Shown here one piece after another: positions 10,769-21,698 of a stretch of DNA of 64,000 nt. The number at the start of each line of letters is the position of its first letter. Positions within the stretch are counted from its first letter, which is position 1. Under the pieces are notes generated by a model, which searched no databases, had not been told where the DNA came from, and saw only the letters and a program-made list of their open reading frames with translations. Source of the stretch: Neoechinorhynchus agilis (lineage: Eukaryota > Acanthocephala); the NCBI GenBank assembly GCA_051530055.1, contig CM121341.1, forward strand, positions 9,858,001 through 9,922,000. The letters run 5' to 3'. The translations under genes were made by a program, and so were the position numbers.

Positions 10769-13700
10769 TTTTAACTTGAAAATACCAGCGAGTATTGAAC
10801 CATTGAACTTGTTTGTTATAACGACCATCAGCGCTCTGAAAATTTTCTAGGCGAGTAAAAAATTTGCATTATTTTATATCTTTAAGAGGAATGTGAAATT
10901 GAAGGAAAACATCTTTTTTCATGGAAAAGATCATGAAGAAAGTCTTTTTTAACTTGAAAATACCAGCGAGTATTGAACCATTGAACTTGCTTTTTGTAAC
11001 GACCATCAGCGCTCTGAAAATTTACTAGGCGACTAAAAAATTTGCATTATTTTATATCTTTAAGAAGAATGTGAAATTGAAGGAAAACATCTTTTTTCAT
11101 GGAAAAGATCTTCATGAAGAAAGTCTTTTTTAACTTGAAAATACCAACGAGTATTGAACTATTGAACTTGCTTTTTGTAACGACCATCAGCGCTCTGAAA
11201 ATTTACTAGGCGACTAAAAAATTTGCATTATTTTATATCTTTAAGAAGAATGTGAAATTGAAGGAAAAACATCTTTTTTCATGGAAAAGATCTTCATGAA
11301 GAAAGCTTTTTTTAACTTGAAAATACCAGCGAGTATATTGAACCATTTAATCCGTTTGTTATAACGACCATCAGCGCTCTGAAAATTTTCTAGGCGAGTA
11401 AAAAATTTGCATTATTTTATATCTTTAAGAGGAATATGAAACTGAAGGAAAACATCTTTTTTCATGGAAAAGATCTTCATGAAGAAAGTCTTTTTTAACT
11501 TGAAAATACCAGCGAGTATTGAACCACTGAACTTGCTTATTGTAGCGACCATCAGCGCTCTGAAAATTTACTTTTTTCGAGTAAAAAATTTGCATTATTT
11601 TATATCTTTAAGAAGAATGTGAAACTGAAGGAAAACATCTTTTTTCATGGAAAATATCTTCATGAAGAAAGTCTTTTTTAACTTGAAAATACCAGCGAGT
11701 ATTGAACCATTGAACTTGCTTATTGTAACGACCATCAGCGCTCTGAAAATTTACTAGGCGAGTAAAAAAATTGCATTATTTTATATCTTTAAGAGGAATG
11801 TGAAATTGAAGGAAAAACATTTATCTTTTTTTCATGGAAAAGACCTATGAAGAAAGTCTTTTTTAACTTGAAAATACCAGCGAGTATTGAACCATTTAAC
11901 GTTTGTTATAACGACCATCAGCGCTCTGAAAATTTACTAGGCGACTAAAAAAATTGCATTATTTTATATCTTTAAGAGGAATGTGAAATTGAAGGAAAAC
12001 ATTTATCTTTTTTCATGGAAAAGATCTTCATGAAGAAATTCTTTTTTAACTTTAAAATACCAGCGAGTATTGAACCATTGAACTTGCTTATTGTAGCGAC
12101 CATCAGCGCTCTGAAAATTTTCTAGGCGAGTAAAAAATTTGCATTATTTTATATCTTTAAGAGGAATGTGAAACTAAAGGAAAACATCTTTTTTCATGGA
12201 AAAGATCTTCATGAAGAAAGTCTTTTTTAACTTGAAAATACCAGCGAGTATTGAACCATTTAATCCGTTTGTTATAACGACCATCAGCGCTCTGAAAATT
12301 TTCTAGGCAGAAAAATTTGCATTATTTTATATCTTTAAGAGGAATATGAAACTGAAGGAAAACATCTTTTTTCATGGAAAAGATCTTCATGAAGAAAGTC
12401 TTTTTTAACTTGAAAATACCAGCGAGTATTGAACCATTGAACTTGCTTATTGTAACGACCATCAGCGCTCTGAAAATTTACTAGGCGACTAAAAAATTTG
12501 CATTATTTTATATCTTTAAGAAGAATGTGAAATTGAAGGAAAACATCTTTTTTCATGGAAAAGATCTTCATGAAGAAAGTCTTTTTTAACTTGAAAATAC
12601 CAGCGAGTATTGAACCATTGAACTTGTTTGTTATAACGACCATCAGCGCTCTGAAAATTTACTAGGCGACTAAAAAATTTGCATTATTTTATATCTTTAA
12701 GAAGAATGTGAAATTGAAGGAAAACATCTTTTTTCATGGAAAAGATCTTCATGAAGAAAGTCTTTTTTAACTTGAAAATACCAGCGAGTATTGAACCATT
12801 GAACTTGCTTATTGTAACGACCATCAGCGCTCTGAAAATTTACTAGGCGACTAAAAAAATTGCATTATTTTATATCTTTAAGAGGAATGTGAAATTGAAG
12901 GAAAACATTTATCTTTTTTCATGGAAAAGATCTTCATGAAGAAAGTCTTTTTTAACTTGAAAATACCAGCGAGTATTGAACCATTGAACTTGCTTATTGT
13001 AACGACCATCAGCGCTCTGAAAATTTACTAGGCGACTAAAAAATTTGCATTATTTTATATCTTTAAGAGGAATGTGAAATTGAAGGAAAACATTTATCTT
13101 TTTTCATGGAAAAGATCTTCATGAAGAAAGTCTTTTTTAACTTGAAAATACCAGCGAGTATTGAACCATTTAATCCGTTTGTTATAACGACCATCAGCGC
13201 TCTGAAAATTTACTAGGCGACTAAAAATTTGCATTATTTTATATCTTTAAGAAGAATGTGAAATTGAAGGAAAACATTTATCTTTTTTCATGGAAAAGAT
13301 CTTCATGAAGAAAGTCTTTTTTAACTTGAAAATACCAGCGAGTATTGAACCATTGAATCCGTTTGTTATAACGACCATCAGCGCTCTGAAAATTTACTTG
13401 GCGAGTAAAAAATTTGCATTATTTTATATCTTTAAGAAGAATGTGAAATTGAAGGAAAACATTTATCTTTTTTCATGGAAAAGATCTTCATGAAGAAAGT
13501 CTTTTTTAACTTGAAAATACCAGCGAGTATTGAACCATTGAACTTCTTATTGTAACGACCATCAGCGCTCTGAAAATTTACTGGGCGACTAAAAAAATTG
13601 CATTATTTTATATCTTTAAGAGGAATGTGAAATTGATAAAACATCTTTTTTCATGGAAAGATCTTCATGAAGAAAGTCTTTAACTTGAAAACACTAGTTA

Positions 13701-15133
13701 GTATTGAAACCATTGAACTTGTTTACAGTAACGACTCATCAGCGCTCTGAAAATTTACTTGGCGAGTAAAAAATTTGCATTATTTTATATCTTTAAGAAG
13801 AATGTGAAATTGAAGGAAAACATTTATCTTTTTTCATGGAAGATCTTCATGAAGGAAAACTTTTTTAACTTGAAAATACCAGCGAGTATTGAACCATTTA
13901 ATCCGTTTGTTATAACGACCATCAGCGCTCTGAAAATTTACTTGGCGAGTAAAAAATTTGCATTATTTTATATCTTTAAGAGGAATGTGAAATTGAAGGA
14001 AAACATCTTTTTTCATGGAAAGGATCTTCATGAAGAAAGTCTTTTTTAACTTGAAAATACCAACGAGTATTGAACCATTTAATCCGTTTGTTATAACGAC
14101 CATCAGCGTTCTGAAAGTTTACTAGGCGACTAAAAAATTTGCATTATTTTATATCTTTAAGAAGAATGTGAAATTGAAGGAAAACATTTATCTTTTTTCA
14201 TGGAAAAGATCTTCATGAAGAAAGTCTTTTTTAACTTGAAAATACCAGCGAGTTTTGAACCATTGAACTTGTTTGTTATAACGACCATCAGCGCTCTGAA
14301 AATTTACTAGGCGACTAAAAAATTTGCATTATTTTATATCTTTAAGAGGAACGTGAAATTGAAGGAAAACATTTATCTTTTTTCATGGAAAAGATCTTCA
14401 TGAAGAAAGTCTTTTTTAACTTGAAAATACCAGCGAGTATTGAACCATTTAATCCGTTTGTTATAACGACCATCAGCGCTCTGAAAATTTACTTGGCGAG
14501 TAAAAAATTTGCATTATTTTATATCTTTAAGAAGAATGTGAAATTGAAGGAAAACATTTATCTTTTTTTTATTGAAAAGATCTTCATTAAGAAAGTCTTT
14601 TTTAACTTGAAAATACCAGCGAGTATTGAACCATTGAACTTGCTTATTTTAACGACCATCAGCGCTCTGAAAATTTACTAGGCGACTAAAAAAATTGCAT
14701 TATTTTATATCTTTAAGAGGAATGTGAAATTGAAGGAAAACATCTTTTTTCATGGAAAAGATCTTCATGAAGAAAGTCTTTTTTAACTTGAAAATACCAG
14801 CGAGTATTGAACCATTGAACTTGTTTGTTATAACGACCATCAGCGCTCTGGAAATTTACTTGGCGACTAAAAAATTTGCATTATTTTATATCTTTAAGAA
14901 GAATGTGAAATTGAAGGAAAACATCTTTTTTCATGGAAAAGATCTTCATGAAGAAAGTCTTTTTTAACTTGAAAATACCAGCGAGTATTGAACCATTGAA
15001 CTTGTTTGTTATAACGACCATCAGCGCTCTGATAATTTACTTGGCGAGTAAAAAAATTGCATTATTTTATATCTTTAAGAAGAATGTGAAATTGAAGGAA
15101 AACATTTATCTTTTTTTTATTGAAAAGATCTTT
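10769..15133 (+). repeat. 182-bp satellite array, about 24 copies
   Basis: Units of about 180-187 bp repeat for 4.4 kb. Landmarks per unit: CATGGAAAAGATCTTCATGA, TACCAGCGAGTATTGAACC, GACCATCAGCGCTCTGAAAA and GCATTATTTTATATC. Units differ by scattered substitutions and small indels, and sub-types (TTGCTTATTGTAACG versus TTTGTTATAACG) are interspersed. Open frames beginning MEKIFMKKVFF recur whenever a unit length is a multiple of three; I do not regard them as genes. Confidence 0.95.
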
Positions 15134-15171
15134 ATTGGTAACATGATATTCTTCGATGTAATCTTAAACAG

Positions 15172-15354
15172 TTAATCATTGAGAATATCTTCTAAAACTC
15201 CCGGATTGCATATTGGCTCAGGTAAAATCATAATCTTTTGATATGCATCTGAATTTCTTAAAATTCTACTGTTTCTGAGCTCTATTTTAGTCATCTCTAA
15301 ACTACGTTTTAGATTGGTGCTTTTAGTCGCCATGTCGTCGAATTGTACGTCCAC
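15172..15354 (-). CDS. Small protein, unidentified, head to head with YIF1
   Basis: An open frame of 60 codons from the ATG at 15354, or 53 from the ATG at 15333, encodes a lysine-rich protein (MATKSTNLKRSLEMTKIEL...) ending PGVLEDILND. The internal ATG at 15333-15331 overlaps the YIF1 start (15332-15334) in a CATG palindrome. A longer protein using a GT within the last 10 codons is possible, with the satellite array as an intron. Family not recognised. Confidence 0.4.
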   Translation of the reverse strand: MDVQFDDMATKSTNLKRSLEMTKIELRNSRILRNSDAYQKIMILPEPICNPGVLEDILND

Positions 15355-16881
15355 GGGGACTTTTATCCTCCTTGACTCACATTAGACTTCATTTAAGCTG
15401 AATTCCATATTCCAATTCAAAACCAGTTTGAGCATACGATCGCCGGCGACCAAAAACCACCACCAGTCCAGTTCTATACTCCACAGCCAGTCCCGCAACA
15501 ACCGTTATCGGGATGGCATTCTACTGCACCAATGATGAATATCGCTAAGAGTGCAATTGAACAATATAAAGATTCTGCTACTTCCCAGTACATTGAAATG
15601 GTTTTTTAGCTCTTCAATGAAATCTTTTAACTTCATTGTCAATTTAGTTAACTCAGAACAAATTCATGGATCGAATTCGACGTTTGTTCGACGTGGATAT
15701 CGACTACGTTTTCGCCAAGATAACAATGCTCCTTTTTCCATTTACATTCTCTTCTAAGTGGTCGTATTTCGGTCAAGGCCATAACGAAGATGTCATATCT
15801 CTATCTCCCAGACAACAAACATCTTCGCCTGATCTATACATCCCAGCACTTTCACTCATTTCTTTCACAATCCTTGGTGGAGTAATGTTCGGTCTTTATG
15901 GAAAATTCTCTCCTGAAGTTCTTGGAGCTTTTTGTACCAGTGCATTGTTCTGGCTGACGATTGAACAGCTCACAGTTAATAGCGTTATTTATCTATTTAA
16001 TATTCCAACTGCAAATCTTGGATGGATTGAACTTTTAGCATTTTGTGGATACAAGTATTTTGTGTAAGTTTTCACTTTTTGCGATTTGCTGCATTTTTTA
16101 AGAAAATTTAATTTTAAATGGTGTTTGCGGCAACGGATAGGATATTATGACATATTCGAAGTCGTATAACAGTTAAAAGTTCTCAAATTGAAAAATAGCT
16201 GATCGATATTTTTTCGCAAATCAAATTTAGAGAAAATTGAGCACGATTCTTTTACTAGTTTTCGAATTCAGATTAACTTTCAGAGATGTCTTGAAAAGAT
16301 GACTCTTCTAATCTTGATTGAAAAGTAGATCTTTTTTCTTGTTTTTTTTGGTTTGAACGTGCAGCAAATTTTAAAAATCACACCAATAACTAATATCAGT
16401 TTATCAGAAACATCTCATCGTAATTCCATTCGCCATACGACTTATTTTGGACTTAATATTCGCAAATTAGAATTCATATTTATGCATTTTCCTTCTTTCT
16501 CTCTATATATACTTAAAAATTAGATCAATAAATCCATCTCTAGATTTTTGCTTTTTTCCTTAAAAAACCTCCAATTCAGGAGTCTGATATGCTGCTTAAA
16601 TTGCATTATATTTCCAAAATCAAAGCGAATTCAGTGGATTGTTTATTTGTATTCAACTTCGATGTTGTGTTATTTCATGGTTTGAACTTAAACATTTCTT
16701 GATGTCTTATAACGTATCTCAAAAACTTTAGATACGGACTTTGAAGGCTTGTGTTCTGACGGAATCAGTGTCAATCATGAATCCTTACGGGACTGGCAAA
16801 AAACGAGTTTATCTCTTGTTGGGAATTGCTCTTAGTCAGCCAGTACTAATATATCTTTCACTGAGACCATTGCCTATCTAA
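15332..16881 (+). CDS. YIF1: YIF1 (Yip1-interacting factor), ER-Golgi membrane protein
   Basis: Five exons (15332-15344, 15398-15600, 15657-16063, 16580-16679, 16732-16881) join in frame to 290 codons, the normal family length. Introns are 53, 56, 516 and 52 nt. Exon 2 carries the proline-rich cytosolic head (PPPVQFYTPQPVPQQPLSGW). Exon 3 has the family core: LLFPFTFSSKW, SPDLYIPALSLISF, YGKFSPEVLGAF and LLAFCGYKYF, matching YIF1A/B (APDLYIPTMAFITY, RFSPEVLGL, LLAYSGYKY). Exons 4-5 give the remaining membrane segments, ending GKKRVYLLLGIALSQPVLIY. With YIP1 proteins and Rab GTPases it works in COPII vesicle traffic and Golgi structure. A tttag acceptor sits 5 nt before the ATG. Exon 1 is only 13 nt, the least certain part. 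Several expected loop residues between exons 3 and 4 are missing, so that junction may be imperfect. Confidence 0.88.
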
Positions 16882-17153
16882 ACAATAAACACTTTTGGTG
16901 ATTGAACGATGCGGATTGTCGGTCAATCTAAAACCAATCGCCTTTGTTCTATCAACCTTACAGACTGTTCCTCGTGTATTTCTATTAAGCTTACACCGAT
17001 TTACGTTCAATTATAAGGTTTTCAATGTTCTAAATGATTATATTTTGTCATTTCGGCCTTTTTAAAACTGGTTACTAACAAAGTAATGCGCCCAAGCATC
17101 CACATTCGTTGAATGTATCGTTGTCAGGAGTATCTAAAGTCAAATGAATTTTT

Positions 17154-17390
17154 ATGCCAATTGTTAATGAAACCTCGACTGACGATCGTAACGAGATTAA
17201 ATACAGGGACTTGGGTCGAAATCATTATTTTGTTCCCTTTGGCGTCGAGACACTCGGGTCGTTTGGTACCGCGGCGCAGAACTTGGTAAAGGAATTGTCC
17301 AAGAGATTGAGACGAATCACTGGCGATCCGAGGGCAGGAGCATTCCTCGTTTTCCTACTATTTTTGTCCTTCTATTTTGTAAATTATTGA
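17154..17390 (+). mobile_element. LINE tail, restriction-like-endonuclease type
   Basis: An open frame of 78 codons contains KYRDLGRNHYFVPFGVETLG and SKRLRRITGDPRAGAF, the extreme C-terminus of the restriction-like endonuclease domain of R2-type LINEs, and closely resembles the same part of the copy at 44.4-45.7 kb. Only the 3' end of the element is present, as expected for 5'-truncated insertion. Sequence beyond the conserved tail is hydrophobic read-through. Confidence 0.8.
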
Positions 17391-17581
17391 AGATTCAATT
17401 AGCCTGTACTTAATAGGAAACTGAAATTTAAATATTGTTGAGATTATTATTTAAGTGCGTGGAAACTAAAGTTGCTTCGATATTGGACGTTTTCTTAGGG
17501 TATGCCGATTTTTGTTGCAAAAATGAAGGTTACGATTTTTAAGATAAAGCCGTCTTAAAATCTTTTTTGTTTTTAAAGAGA

Positions 17582-18031
17582 TCACAATCTCTCGGTAATA
17601 GCAACGACGACTTTTCCACATAACTTAACGAGTCCGTTAATAGTATTGGCTGCCATGCAATCGACAGGTTCTCCAGTTTCAGCCTCAGACTCGTTCCGCA
17701 TTTTAACCAAAGTCTTAATAAATTCATCGTTAGGATCACAACCTTCCTCCAGAGCATCTCTGATCTGCTTGTTACATTCCTGTGAGACGAATTCATTGAC
17801 AGCTCGCTGAAAGCTTCGATTAAGTTTTACTGGTGCGACTTGCATCACTGAAGCCAGTCCACATCCTAAGAAAGGCATCAACGGTTGGACGGGACTTGGT
17901 GCGATATTTCGATCCATCATCAATTTCTCCATTCGTTCAAAGTTTTCCTGATTTTTCCTTAATTGTTTGGTCAGCGCCGATCCAGCCAAATTGACTCGCA
18001 TAGATCGCGCAAGTAATTGGGATAAACTCAT
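17582..18031 (-). CDS. COQ7 / CLK-1-like protein lacking di-iron ligands
   Basis: A single exon encodes 149 residues that align almost end to end with the C-terminal three quarters of COQ7/CLK-1 (demethoxyubiquinone hydroxylase): FERMEKLMMDRN for HLxxMERLxxKHN, QPLMPFLGCGLAS, AVNEFVSQECNKQIRDAL for AVEExIGxHYNDQIRxL, and the end VVVAITERL for AIAIAEKI. In COQ7, iron is held by four Glu and two His in two ExxH motifs plus HAGE and AVEE. Here the HAGE helix is missing or altered, the first ExxH reads NQEN, AVEE reads AVNE, and RDEELHHHD reads RNESEAETG, so essentially no metal site remains. The frame is intact, arguing for a retained pseudoenzyme rather than a recent pseudogene. Possible roles, by inference, are scaffold or lipid binding, as with COQ9-COQ7. 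TTTCAG lies 2 nt before the ATG. Head to head with MRPS12. Confidence 0.8.
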   Translation of the reverse strand: MSLSQLLARSMRVNLAGSALTKQLRKNQENFERMEKLMMDRNIAPSPVQPLMPFLGCGLASVMQVAPVKLNRSFQRAVNEFVSQECNKQIRDALEEGCDPNDEFIKTLVKMRNESEAETGEPVDCMAANTINGLVKLCGKVVVAITERL

Positions 18032-18093
18032 ATCTGAAACTTTTTAAGATGGCATGGAATCTTACAAGAATGATGATAAATCAATCCCTCAAT
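18032..18093. promoter_or_regulatory. Shared promoter region between two mitochondrial-protein genes
   Basis: Only 62 bases separate the start codons of the COQ7-like gene (minus) and MRPS12 (plus). Any core promoter must lie here or inside the coding regions. An acceptor-like TTTCAG (minus strand, 18039-18034) sits at one edge. No TATA box is evident. Confidence 0.5.
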
Positions 18094-18533
18094 ATGGTTC
18101 AATCGATAGGCATTTATTTGCCGCTTATAAATCCAATCCGAACGGCGACTCTTTATCAGATGCATAAAGACAAGCGGTGGAGAAATGGGCCTTTACGTCA
18201 GTGATTCCTGTTAGATAAACACTTTTATGGAATCATTGACTTCTACTTAGGGACCGTAGTCACATGGATCAAAGACCGCAGATGAAGGCGATTGTATTAA
18301 AGTTGGTTATTAAGAAACCGAGGAAACCGAATTCGGGGAATCGAAGATGTGCGAAGATCCGACTTAGTAATGGAAAAGAGACTTATGCTTTTATTCCAGG
18401 AGAAGGACATAATTTACAGGAGCATTCGATTGTTTTGGTGAATGGTCAGCGTAAGAAGGATGTTCCTGGTTTAAAGTATCGAGTGATCCGAGGAAAGTAT
18501 GACTGTTCGCATGTAAAAAAGAAGGAGGTTTAA
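18094..18533 (+). CDS. MRPS12: Mitochondrial ribosomal protein S12 (uS12m)
   Basis: Exon 2 (18251-18533) has the S12 signatures [36 protein letters not shown] and [14 protein letters not shown]; the RGKYDC ending is typical of mitochondrial S12. Exon 1 (18094 to about 18176) encodes [13 protein letters not shown]...TATLYQMHK, matching the TATLNQMHR entry of animal MRPS12 after a targeting peptide. The donor GTGGAG at 18177 keeps frame (intron 74 nt) and gives about 121 residues; a better-looking GTCAGT at 18196 does not. S12 lines the decoding centre of the small subunit. The conserved KPNS loop is intact. Confidence 0.9.
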
Positions 18534-18647
18534 AATTCATTAGAACTGGGATAATCTTTCATCTTGTAAAGAAATTGAACCGAAACTGAGATAAAATGGT
18601 TTAAGCAAGTTCATCTCTGTTGATCGCATAATACTAGAAAATTTTAG

Positions 18648-19088
18648 CTGAAAATTTTTTTTCATGTTTTTATATGGCTAAAAAAATTGAAAGGGAATTC
18701 TATTAAAACGGATATTTCGGAGGCATACAATCTTGTATACGCCTTTCTCAAAGAAGGTTGCTTGTAAGTTTTAGAACGATTGATTGACTTTTTAAAATCG
18801 ATTTCTATCTTAAAACCTATAAAAAATTTCTTAAACGCGATAGCTTCATTGGCAGTTCATTCCATCAATTTGATGTTTGTGAAAATTTAGCATGGTTTAT
18901 TTTCGCGTTTAAGAAATTCTTGATAGGTTTTATGATGGAAATCGATTTTAAAAAGTCAATCAATCGTTCTAAAACTTACAAGCAACCTTGTTTGAGAAAG
19001 GCGTACACAAGATTTTGTGCCGCCGAAATATCGAACCTCTTAAATTCCTTTTCGATTTTCCGCCATATAAAAATCTGAAAATTATACC
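18648..19088. repeat. Long inverted repeat (foldback), arms about 180-190 bp
   Basis: 18648-18841 and 18904-19088 are inverted copies with roughly 85% identity by eye, separated by about 60 bases. Matching blocks include TTGCTTGTAAGTTTTAGAAC, GATTGATTGACTTTTTAAAA and TTTCTTAAACGCG. The transcript could fold into a long hairpin. It may be a foldback transposon or an hpRNA/siRNA locus. No terminal duplication was identified. The rest of 18534-19594 is AT-rich without recognised features. Confidence 0.85.
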
Positions 19089-19594
19089 GTAGACACTTTG
19101 ATCGATTAGACCATTTAATATTTCTTCTTTCCAATAATTACTCATTGTACTCGAATAAACCATAAATGAAGCTCTAAGCAAGTTATGGAATGACTTTCGT
19201 CTCGCTAATGTATATCCGTCTTTTGTTCATCATCGGATTTCCGGAGTACTCTTTCTTTTTGTGCTTTTCATGACAAAAATGGGGAACTCTTGCGGACATC
19301 TAAGTAAATTTCTAAGAATTCGTGGATTGAGCAATCTATAAATCAAAAACAATCTAGGAAATACTTAAATCAGACAATTTAGTGAAATCGATCTTCTTCA
19401 TTGTTTTGCAGAATTAAAACTGTCCCAGGCTCAATCCGAACTTGTCCTCCATTTCCTTTTTTTTTAGTTTTTGTCGTTCAAAAGTTCGCGAAAAGAAATG
19501 AACTTTCAGGGATGTCATTGCCTATACGTCGTTCACATTTCCTTTTCCGAAGAACCTTGTCGGTTCTCCACAAACGAGCATAACCATTTGAATC

Positions 19595-21580
19595 TCTACT
19601 TTATCCCTACAGTTTTCGAATTCATGTTATAAAATTCCTTGGACGATCTCCTTCCCAAATCTACGGATGGAAGTTTTGCCACATTTCCTTATCTAAAAGA
19701 TTGAGCGACAGAATTTCTGAAGATTTTTTGAAGCAAATAAAAAAACTCGCACGTTAAAGGGAGTTTTTATAAATTTTGTTCGTTCAATTTTCTTATTCTA
19801 AACCCGGATTTAAATCTCTATTTTATCCTTACAGTTTTCGAATTCATGTTATAAAATTCCTTGAACGATCTCCTTCCCAAATTTACGGATGAAAGTTTTG
19901 CTACATTTCCTTATCTAAAAGATTTAACGACAGAATTTATAAAGATTTTTTGAAGCAAATAAAAAACTCACACGTTAAACGGAGTTTTGACAAATTTTGT
20001 TCGTTCAATTTTCTTATTCTAAATCCGCATTTAAATCTCTGTTTTATCCTTACAGTTTTCGAATTCATGTTATAAAATTCCTTGGACGATATCCTTCCCA
20101 AATTTACGGATGAAAGTTTTGCTACATTTCCTTATCTAAAAGATTTAACGACAGAATTTATAAAGATTTTTTGAAGCAAATAAAAAACTCACACGTTAAA
20201 CGGAGTTTTGAGAAATTTTGTTTGTTAAATTTTCTTATTCTAAACCCACATTTGAATCTCCATTTTGTTCTTACAGTTTTCGAATTCATTTTATAAAATT
20301 CCTTGGACGATCTCCTTCCCAAATTTACGGATGGAAGTTTTGCCACGTTTCCTTATCTAAAAGATTGAGCGACAGAATTCATAAAGATTTTTTGAAGCAA
20401 ATAAAAAACTCACACGTTAAACGGAGTTTTGACAAATTTTGTTCGTTCAATTTTCTTATTCTAAATCCGCATTTAAATCTCTGTTTTATCCTTACAGTTT
20501 TCGAATTCATGTTATAAAATTCCTTGGACGATATCCTTCCCAAATTTACGGATGGAAGTTTTGCCACATTTCCTTATCTAAAAGATTGAGCGACAGAATT
20601 CATAAAGATTTTTTGACGCAAATAAAAAAACTCACACGTTAAAGGGAGTTTTGAGAAATTTTGTTTGTTAAATTTTCTTATTCTAAACCCACATTTGAAT
20701 CTCCATTTTGTTCTTACAGTTTTCGAATTCATTTTATAAAATTCCTTGGACGATCTCCTTCCCAAATTTACGCATGAAAGTTTTGCCACGTTTCCTTATC
20801 TAAAAGATTGAGCGACAGAATTTCTGAAGATTTTTTGAAGCAAATAAAAAAACTCACACGTTAAAGGGAGTTTTGACAAATTTTGTTCGTTCAATTTTCT
20901 TATTCTAAACCCGGATTTAAATCTCTATTTTATCCTTTCAGTTTTCGAATTCATGTTATAAAATTCCTTGGACGATCTCCTTCCCAAATCTACGGATGAA
21001 AGTTTTGCTAAGTTTTCTTATCTTAAAGATTGAGCGACAGAATTTCTGAAGATTTTTTGAAGCAAATAAAAAAACTCGCACGTTAAACGGAGTTTTGACA
21101 AATTTTGTTCGTTCAATTTTCTTATTCTAAACCCGGATTTAAATCTCTATTTTATCCTTTCAGTTTTCGAATTCATGTTATAAAATTCCTTGGACGATCT
21201 CCTTCCCAAATCTACGGATGAAAGTTTTGCTAAGTTTTCTTATCTTAAAGATTGAGCGACAGAATTTCTGAAGATTTTTTGAAGCAAATAAAAAAACTCG
21301 CACGTTAAACGGAGTTTTGACAAATTTTGTTCGTTCAATTTTCTTATTCTAAACCCGGATTTAAATCTCTATTTTATCCTTTCAGTTTTCGAATTCATGT
21401 TATAAAATTCCTTGGACGATCTCCTTCCCAAATTTACGGATGAAAGTTTTGCCAAGTTTCCTTATCTTAAAGATTTAGCGGCAGAATTCATAAAGATTTT
21501 TTGAAGCAAATAAAAAAACTCACACGTTAAAGGGAGTATTATTAAATTTTGTTCGTTCAATTTTCTTGTTCTAAACCCTA
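19595..21580 (+). repeat. 221-bp tandem array, about nine copies
   Basis: Units of 221-224 bp share TTCGAATTCATGTTATAAAA, CTTGGACGATCTCCTTCCC, TTTTTTGAAGCAAATAAAAA and a TTGTTCGTTCAATTTTCTTA block (near 19789, 20010, 20218, 20439, 20660, 20881, 21105, 21329 and 21550). Each carries TTTATCCTTACAG or TTTATCCTTTCAG, an acceptor-like sequence followed by an ATG 10 nt later. The array ends about 120 bp before the ferredoxin gene. Small open frames on both strands are repeat by-products. Confidence 0.95.
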
Positions 21581-21698
21581 ATACTAAATTGATAACCACA
21601 GCGAGTAAGTTTGCGGTTCTGATATCTTTCTTCTGAAAGTTTAGACAATATACACCACATAGAATTTAAAGTCAGCATTCTCCTCACTCAGATTTGAG

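Noticed and set aside
10769-15133. Frames beginning MEKIFMKKVFFNLKIPASIE as a gene family
   Set aside because: Present once per satellite unit, broken by unit-length changes, with no consistent start or end.
18196-18201. GTCAGT donor for MRPS12 exon 1
   Set aside because: It puts exon 2 in the wrong frame; the weaker GTGGAG at 18177 keeps frame and length.
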